Positions 59,968-64,000 of a stretch of DNA of 64,000 nucleotides are shown here, piece after piece (position 1 is the first letter of the stretch; every line of letters starts with the position of its first letter). The DNA comes from Streptomyces phaeolivaceus (GTDB lineage: Bacteria > Actinomycetota > Actinomycetes > Streptomycetales > Streptomycetaceae). The notes under the pieces were generated by a model. The model worked only from the letters and a program-made list of their open reading frames with translations, was not told where the DNA came from and did not search any database. Where the stretch lies: the NCBI RefSeq assembly GCF_009184865.1, contig NZ_CP045096.1:4278001-4342000 (forward strand). Direction: 5' to 3'. A program made the position numbers and the translations under genes.

Positions 59968-61295
59968 CGACCCTCGCTCCGCCGCCCGCCACCGGGCGGG
60001 ACAGTGGCCCGAGGCATCGGGCCGAAGCTCCTTCCACCGGAGTCACCGGAGTCGGTGGCGGTCCCGCCGCCCGGGTCCGGCGGATGTTCACCGGTGCGCC
60101 GGAGGACCCGCGCTGGGCGCACCCCGCGCTGTGGGCGATCCTCGTGCCGGCCACGGCGCTGTACGCCTGGAACCTGTCCTCGATCACCGGCAACACCTTC
60201 TACAACGCGGCCGTCTACAGCGGCACGAAGAGCTGGAAGGCGTTCTTCTTCGGCGCGTTGGACTCGGGCAGCTTCATCACCGTCGACAAACCGCCGTTCG
60301 CGCTGTGGGTGATGGGTCTGTCGGCCCGGGTGTTCGGCTACGGCACCTGGCAGATGATGCTGCCGATGGTCGCGGTGGGTGTCGGGTCCGTGGCGCTGCT
60401 GTACCGCATGGTCAAGCGGGACTTCGGGGCCGTCGCGGGCACGATCGCCGCGCTCGCGCTCACCCTGACCCCGATCACGGTCGCGATCACCCGGGACACC
60501 AACCCCGACCCGATCCTCGTCTTCCTGATGCTGCTCGGCGCGGCGGCGCTCATGAAGGCCGTACGCACCGGCCGCGCGATGCCTCTCGTCTGGTCCGGCG
60601 TCGCGATCGGCTTCGCCTTCAACACGAAGATGATGCAGGCGTACGTCCTCCAGCGGGTCTCCGGCTCCGGCACGCTCTACACGGTCGCCCAGGTGGTGGC
60701 CGGTGTCGCCGGTGCGGTCGCGGTGATCGGGCTGCTCGTCGGACGGTTCATGCGGCGCCGCAAGCTCGTGGGGCTGGCCTCGATCGCGGCGGTCGTCGCG
60801 CTGCTGGCCGGGCCCGCCGCGTACTCGGTGTCGGCGGCCACCACGGCCTCGGCCAACGGCACCAGCCCGACGGCCGGGCCCAACACCGGGAGCGGCATGG
60901 GCGGTGGCGGCGGTACGGGTGGCGGCATGGGCGGCGGCTCCCAGGTCTCGTCCGAGATGATCACGTATCTGAAGAAGAACCAGGACGGTGCGACCTGGCT
61001 GGTGGCGGTGGCCACCGACCAGACGGCCTCCTCGATCATCCTGGAGTCCGGTCAGCCCGTGATCTCCATGGGCGGCTGGTCCGGCGGCGACGAGGCCATG
61101 ACCCTCGCCAAGCTCAAGGAGCTGGTGAAGGCGGGCAAGCTCCACTACATCGTCGTCAGCGACAGTGACAGCGGCCGGGGCGGCAGCAGCACCGCCGCCT
61201 CCGAGATCGCCGAGTGGGTCAAGGCGAACGGCAGCGCCGTGAACGACTACAGCGACAGCGGGCTGTACCGCCTGGACGCGTCCGACGTCAGCTGA
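59964..61295 (+). pseudogene. GT39/ArnT-like membrane glycosyltransferase with a large in-frame internal deletion
   Basis: The 443-residue frame starts with the conserved family N-terminus (LYAWNLSSITGNTFYNAAVY, FITVDKPPFALWVMGLSARV, ITRDTNPDPILVFLMLLGAA) but jumps from AFNTKMMQAYV straight to LQRVSGSGTLYTVAQVVAGV, which belongs near the last TM segments. Family members are about 700 residues, so roughly 270 are missing at about 60650. The C-terminal soluble domain (SSEMITYLKKNQDGATWLVA; YIVVSDSDSGRGG) is intact. The product may insert in the membrane but is unlikely to be a working enzyme. Confidence 0.8.
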
Positions 61296-61349
61296 TCACG
61301 TCCGACGCCGGCTGATCAGCGGCCTTCTCCTGCTGACCAGGTCCCCGGG

Positions 61350-61380
61350 GCGGGCTACCGGATCTCCTCCGGTGGCCCGC
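61350..61380 (+). terminator. Intrinsic terminator after the GT operon
   Basis: GCGGGCTACCGGA/TCCGGTGGCCCGC forms a 13-bp stem (one T-G pair) with a 5-nt loop, 55 bp after the stop codon. Confidence 0.75.
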
Positions 61381-61654
61381 CCGTATGTCGCGCCGAGGTG
61401 GGCCGGAGGCCGGCGCGGTTGAGGGTCTTTACCGGCGGCCGGTTTCGAAGTTCCAGCGAGCGATGGGTGGTCGGAGGCAGAATCGGAGACAGAAGTCGGG
61501 TGTGCCGGACGCCCGGCTCCGGACGTGGCCTCCAGACGCGCCCCTCCCATACCGTGCCGCCCTAGGACGAACGGGCCGACGATGGTCAGGAGGCTGTCCG
61601 AGAGGTCGGCGTCGAGCACTGTGTCCGTGGAGGCTCCGGCCATGGTGAAGACGT

Positions 61655-61975
61655 TCAGGACAGGCGAGTTCTGCGGCCCGCCCCGGAATCGGCACCGTGG
61701 TGCTGGGCCACGGTGGCAGCAACCGGTACCGGACGGTTGGGGGCGTCGAGCCAGATCCGTTGCCCTTCGGCGGTCAAGGTCACGCCGAAGCGCTCCCGGC
61801 CCGGCCGGCCGTACTCGACGTAAAGTTCGTGTGCCGCTTCTACCGCGTCCCACAGCAGACGCGGCCCGGCCTGCCGTACGCCACCGTCCTCGGCGCGCGT
61901 CCACGCGCCGTCAGCTCCCCACAACTCCACGGCCGTCACCCGGCCGTCGCCATCGCGCTCCGAAGCGAAAGCCGT
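61655..61975 (-). pseudogene. C-terminal remnant of a protein methyltransferase-like gene
   Basis: The minus frame encodes RVTAVELWGADGAWTRAEDG, LLWDAVEAAHELYVEYGRPG and RFGVTLTAEGQRIWLDAPNR, which I recognise as the C-terminal part of actinobacterial isoaspartate/FxLD-type methyltransferases. The SAM-binding domain is missing; coding similarity stops near 61975, where the opposite-strand gene begins. Confidence 0.6.
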
Positions 61976-62678
61976 GTCCGGCGTGAGGGAACTGGAAGCG
62001 GCCGGGTACCTGGAACGCCGCCGCGAGCGAACGCCCACCGGACAGGTCCGCACCCGGACGTACTTCTACGACGTCCCTGGCAGCGACCCCGACTGCGACC
62101 CGGACCCCGACCCGCGTCCGGACCGCCCGCCCAGGCCGCCCGCGCCCCGTCGGCCCGGGAAGCGGCCCGCCGCTGCCGCGCCCGCGTCGGGAGCCGGGGC
62201 CGTAAGGGACACAGTGGAGGCACCCGTACCGGCGGAAGAGGAGGCGGGGCCGAAAGCGCAGGCCGAGACCGCATCCGGGGCACCGGGCCCGCTCGCCGAC
62301 ACCGACCCCCGGGCCATTGCCGTACTCGCCGGTCTGCGCCGCGTCGACCCCCGCCTCGTCCTGTCCGAGCGGGAAGCAGCCCGCCTCGCGCCTGCCGTCA
62401 CCCGATGGCTGACGGCAGGTCTGCTGCCCACCCATATCACCGACCACCTCACGACACGGCTCCCGGACCACCTGCTCGTCCGCCCGGCCGGCATCCTCGC
62501 CTACCGGCTCAAGGAGTCCCCGCTGACATCCGCAGCGACCGGCAGCACAGAACCCCCATCACGTCCGGCGGTCCTGACCATGCGCAACTGCGACGGCTGC
62601 GACCGGGGGTTCCGCTCCTCGGGGCACAGCCGGTGCCGGGACTGCCGGTCCCTGGACCGACTCCCCGCGACCGCCTGA
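61974..62678 (+). pseudogene. 5'-truncated winged-helix DNA-binding protein
   Basis: The frame opens in the middle of a winged helix (VRELEAAGYLERRRERTPTG, QVRTRTYFYDVPG), so about the first 60-70 residues are gone. A Pro/Asp linker, a helical domain (LSEREAARLAPAVTRWLTAG; LLPTHITDHLTTRLPDHLLV) and a Cys motif (CDGCDRGFRSSGHSRCRDC) follow. Intact relatives are plasmid/chromosomal DNA-binding proteins of Streptomyces. Confidence 0.7.
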
Positions 62679-62717
62679 GCCAGTGGCCCAGGTCGCACCT
62701 GAGTGTGACGGGTGGGA

Positions 62718-63911
62718 TCACGACGCATCCGCCGTAGACGCGGCCCTCGCGTCCTCACCCTTCCTCCCCGCCGCCCACAACCCCACCGTCACCGCCGCAG
62801 ACGCCCCCGCCATCGCTGCCATCGCCACGCCCGGTGAGGTCAGTTGGGCCGTGCCGCCCGCCAGGGCCGCGCCCGCCCCCTGCATCGTGAGCATGCCCGC
62901 CGAGTGCAGGCCCAGGGCGTGGCCGGTGAGTTCGGGTGGGGTGTGGGCGAGGAGGCGCTGTTGCTGGATCAGGCTGGCGCCGAAGCCGATGGAGGCGAGG
63001 GCGGCGCAGGCCGCCGCGACCGGGGTCGGGGGGTGGAGGGCAATGAGGAGGTACGGGGTGGCCAGGAGCAGGAGAAGAGGGGTGGCCAGGCGGTCGCGGG
63101 TGGCGGGTGGGAGGAGGCGGCCCACCGTGACGTCGCCGATCAGCATGCCGAGCGCCGCGCAGGCGAAGAGGAGGCCCGCGCGGTCGGGGGCGTACGCGAC
63201 GAACAGGGACTCGCAGCCGACGACCAGGCCGTTGGGGATCCACAGGCCGAGGTAGAGGCGGCGGCGCGGGGCCGACGACCACAGGCGGGCGTTGGTGCGC
63301 CAGGTCTCGGCGACGGACGGGCGGCCGGAGGCGCGCGGGGCGCGACGGGTCAGGCCCAGTGCCGTGCAGAGGGCCGCCGCCGTGTAGAGGCCCGCCGCCA
63401 CCAGCAGGGTCATCGCCGGGGACAGCCACACCACCAGGGCGCCGCCGGTCGCGTATCCGGCGACCTGTGTCAGCCCGTGCAGCATGTTGAACACCGAGCG
63501 GCCGAGCAGATAGCCGTCCTTCGGGAGGATCTCGTTCAGCAGGCCCCAGCGGACGCCACCGCCGAGGGAGGCGACCAGGCCCTGGGCGGCGATCACCGCG
63601 AAGACCGTCCACAGGGGCAGGCCGGGGAGCGCCAGGATCGCCGTGCTCGCCGCGCAGACGACGGCCAGGCCCGTCAGCGTCGTCCTCGGCGGCAGCCGGT
63701 CCGCCGCCGAGAGCAGCGTCGTCGCGCCGACCACCTGGACCAGGGACGGGCCGAACATGCTGAGGGCGGACAGCAGCGGGGAGCCGGTCGCCTCGTAGAC
63801 GGACGTGCCGAGCGCCAGGCCGCCGATCGTCACGGCGGCGACCTGGAGGGCGGAGGAGAGGAAGAGAGGGGTGAACTCCCTTGTACGGAAGAGGGCTTGA
63901 TAGCTGCGCAT
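62718..63911 (-). CDS. MFS transporter
   Basis: 397 residues with about 12 TM segments, for example FLSSALQVAAVTIGGLALGT, LSMFGPSLVQVVGATTLLSA, LWTVFAVIAAQGLVASLGGG and TPLLLLLATPYLLIALHPPT. The loop after TM2/3 and the NRxR-like SAADRLPPRTTL fit a major-facilitator exporter. The N-terminus MRSYQALFRTREFTPLFLSS is typical. The substrate is unknown. Upstream DNA to the window end carries its promoter. Confidence 0.88.
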   Translation of the reverse strand: MRSYQALFRTREFTPLFLSSALQVAAVTIGGLALGTSVYEATGSPLLSALSMFGPSLVQVVGATTLLSAADRLPPRTTLTGLAVVCAASTAILALPGLPLWTVFAVIAAQGLVASLGGGVRWGLLNEILPKDGYLLGRSVFNMLHGLTQVAGYATGGALVVWLSPAMTLLVAAGLYTAAALCTALGLTRRAPRASGRPSVAETWRTNARLWSSAPRRRLYLGLWIPNGLVVGCESLFVAYAPDRAGLLFACAALGMLIGDVTVGRLLPPATRDRLATPLLLLLATPYLLIALHPPTPVAAACAALASIGFGASLIQQQRLLAHTPPELTGHALGLHSAGMLTMQGAGAALAGGTAQLTSPGVAMAAMAGASAAVTVGLWAAGRKGEDARAASTADAS

Positions 63912-64000
63912 GGGACAGGACCCTCCGGCCCGCCGCCCGCCCGCCGTAATGTTTCGCCCACCCGCGAAAGCTCCGCCGCCCCACCGAAGCCGGGACGGGC

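Noticed and set aside
61296..61644. Lanthipeptide-like precursor (MAGASTDTVLDADLSDSLLT) downstream of the methyltransferase remnant
   Set aside because: No FxLD-type leader, no Cys/Ser/Thr-rich core and no RBS; most likely chance reading of non-coding DNA.

Overview
The window is high-GC DNA with frequent GTG/TTG starts and many genes of types common in Streptomyces (DUF4232-like secreted protein, Pro-rich XRE membrane protein, paired universal stress proteins). It is best read as part of a Streptomyces or close actinomycete chromosome. No ribosomal or core housekeeping operon is present, so this looks like an accessory or arm region.

Region 1 (1-17.6 kb) is a dormancy/hypoxia-type cluster resembling the DosR (DevR/OsdR) regulons of Mycobacterium and Streptomyces. 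It holds two flavin-reductase-like PNPOx-fold proteins, four universal stress proteins, an HPF-like ribosome hibernation protein, pyruvate phosphate dikinase, a DosS-like two-GAF histidine kinase that keeps the haem-ligand His, a CBS-BON protein, a beta-phosphoglucomutase-like HAD protein with a GH65 phosphorylase, and a CtpF-like P-type ATPase. Seven intergenic gaps carry a palindrome close to GGGCCGNNCGGCCC, usually with a weaker second copy about 21 bp away (two helical turns). This is the likely shared operator.

Region 2 (17.9-24.5 kb) carries a three-gene minus-strand operon: a small helical protein, a P-loop NTPase and an unknown. The C-terminus of the first and the N-terminus of the second share a short beta/amyloid-like motif, as in NLR-type amyloid signalling. 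A PD-(D/E)XK-like nuclease gene and two small DNA-binding proteins follow.

Region 3 (24.7-33.3 kb) is rich in mobile DNA: an IS701 element with perfect ends and CTAG duplication, an IS1380 element, and an IS1182-like element that splits a degenerate integrase-like gene. That gene overlaps a DDE-transposase-like gene.

Region 4 (34.1-48.5 kb) starts at a tRNA-Arg(CCT) gene. A 43-bp piece of the tRNA 3' end is repeated at 42.3 and 48.5 kb, marking two related integrated elements in tandem, both with only integrase remnants. The first carries a coupled operon: NUDIX/winged-helix protein, nucleosidase, four-TM protein. The nucleosidase C-terminus and TM-protein N-terminus share a second, different amyloid-like motif. 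This is the strongest candidate for a new conflict system in the window. The first element also has an IS110 element and a Uma2 nuclease. The second has a group II intron, a RelE/AbrB-type toxin-antitoxin pair, an IS21 fragment and an ISL3 element with an inverted partial copy.

Region 5 (48.6-64 kb) has a VapBC-like pair, a deleted IS1182, secreted and membrane proteins, a Clp-N protein, an HxlR/NAD(P)-binding pair with a clear operator, a GT2/GT39 glycosyltransferase pair and an MFS transporter. Three deletion scars lie within about 5 kb here: SDR fused onto a 5'-truncated LysE, an internally deleted GT39, and a methyltransferase and a DNA-binding gene that both lost their 5' halves.
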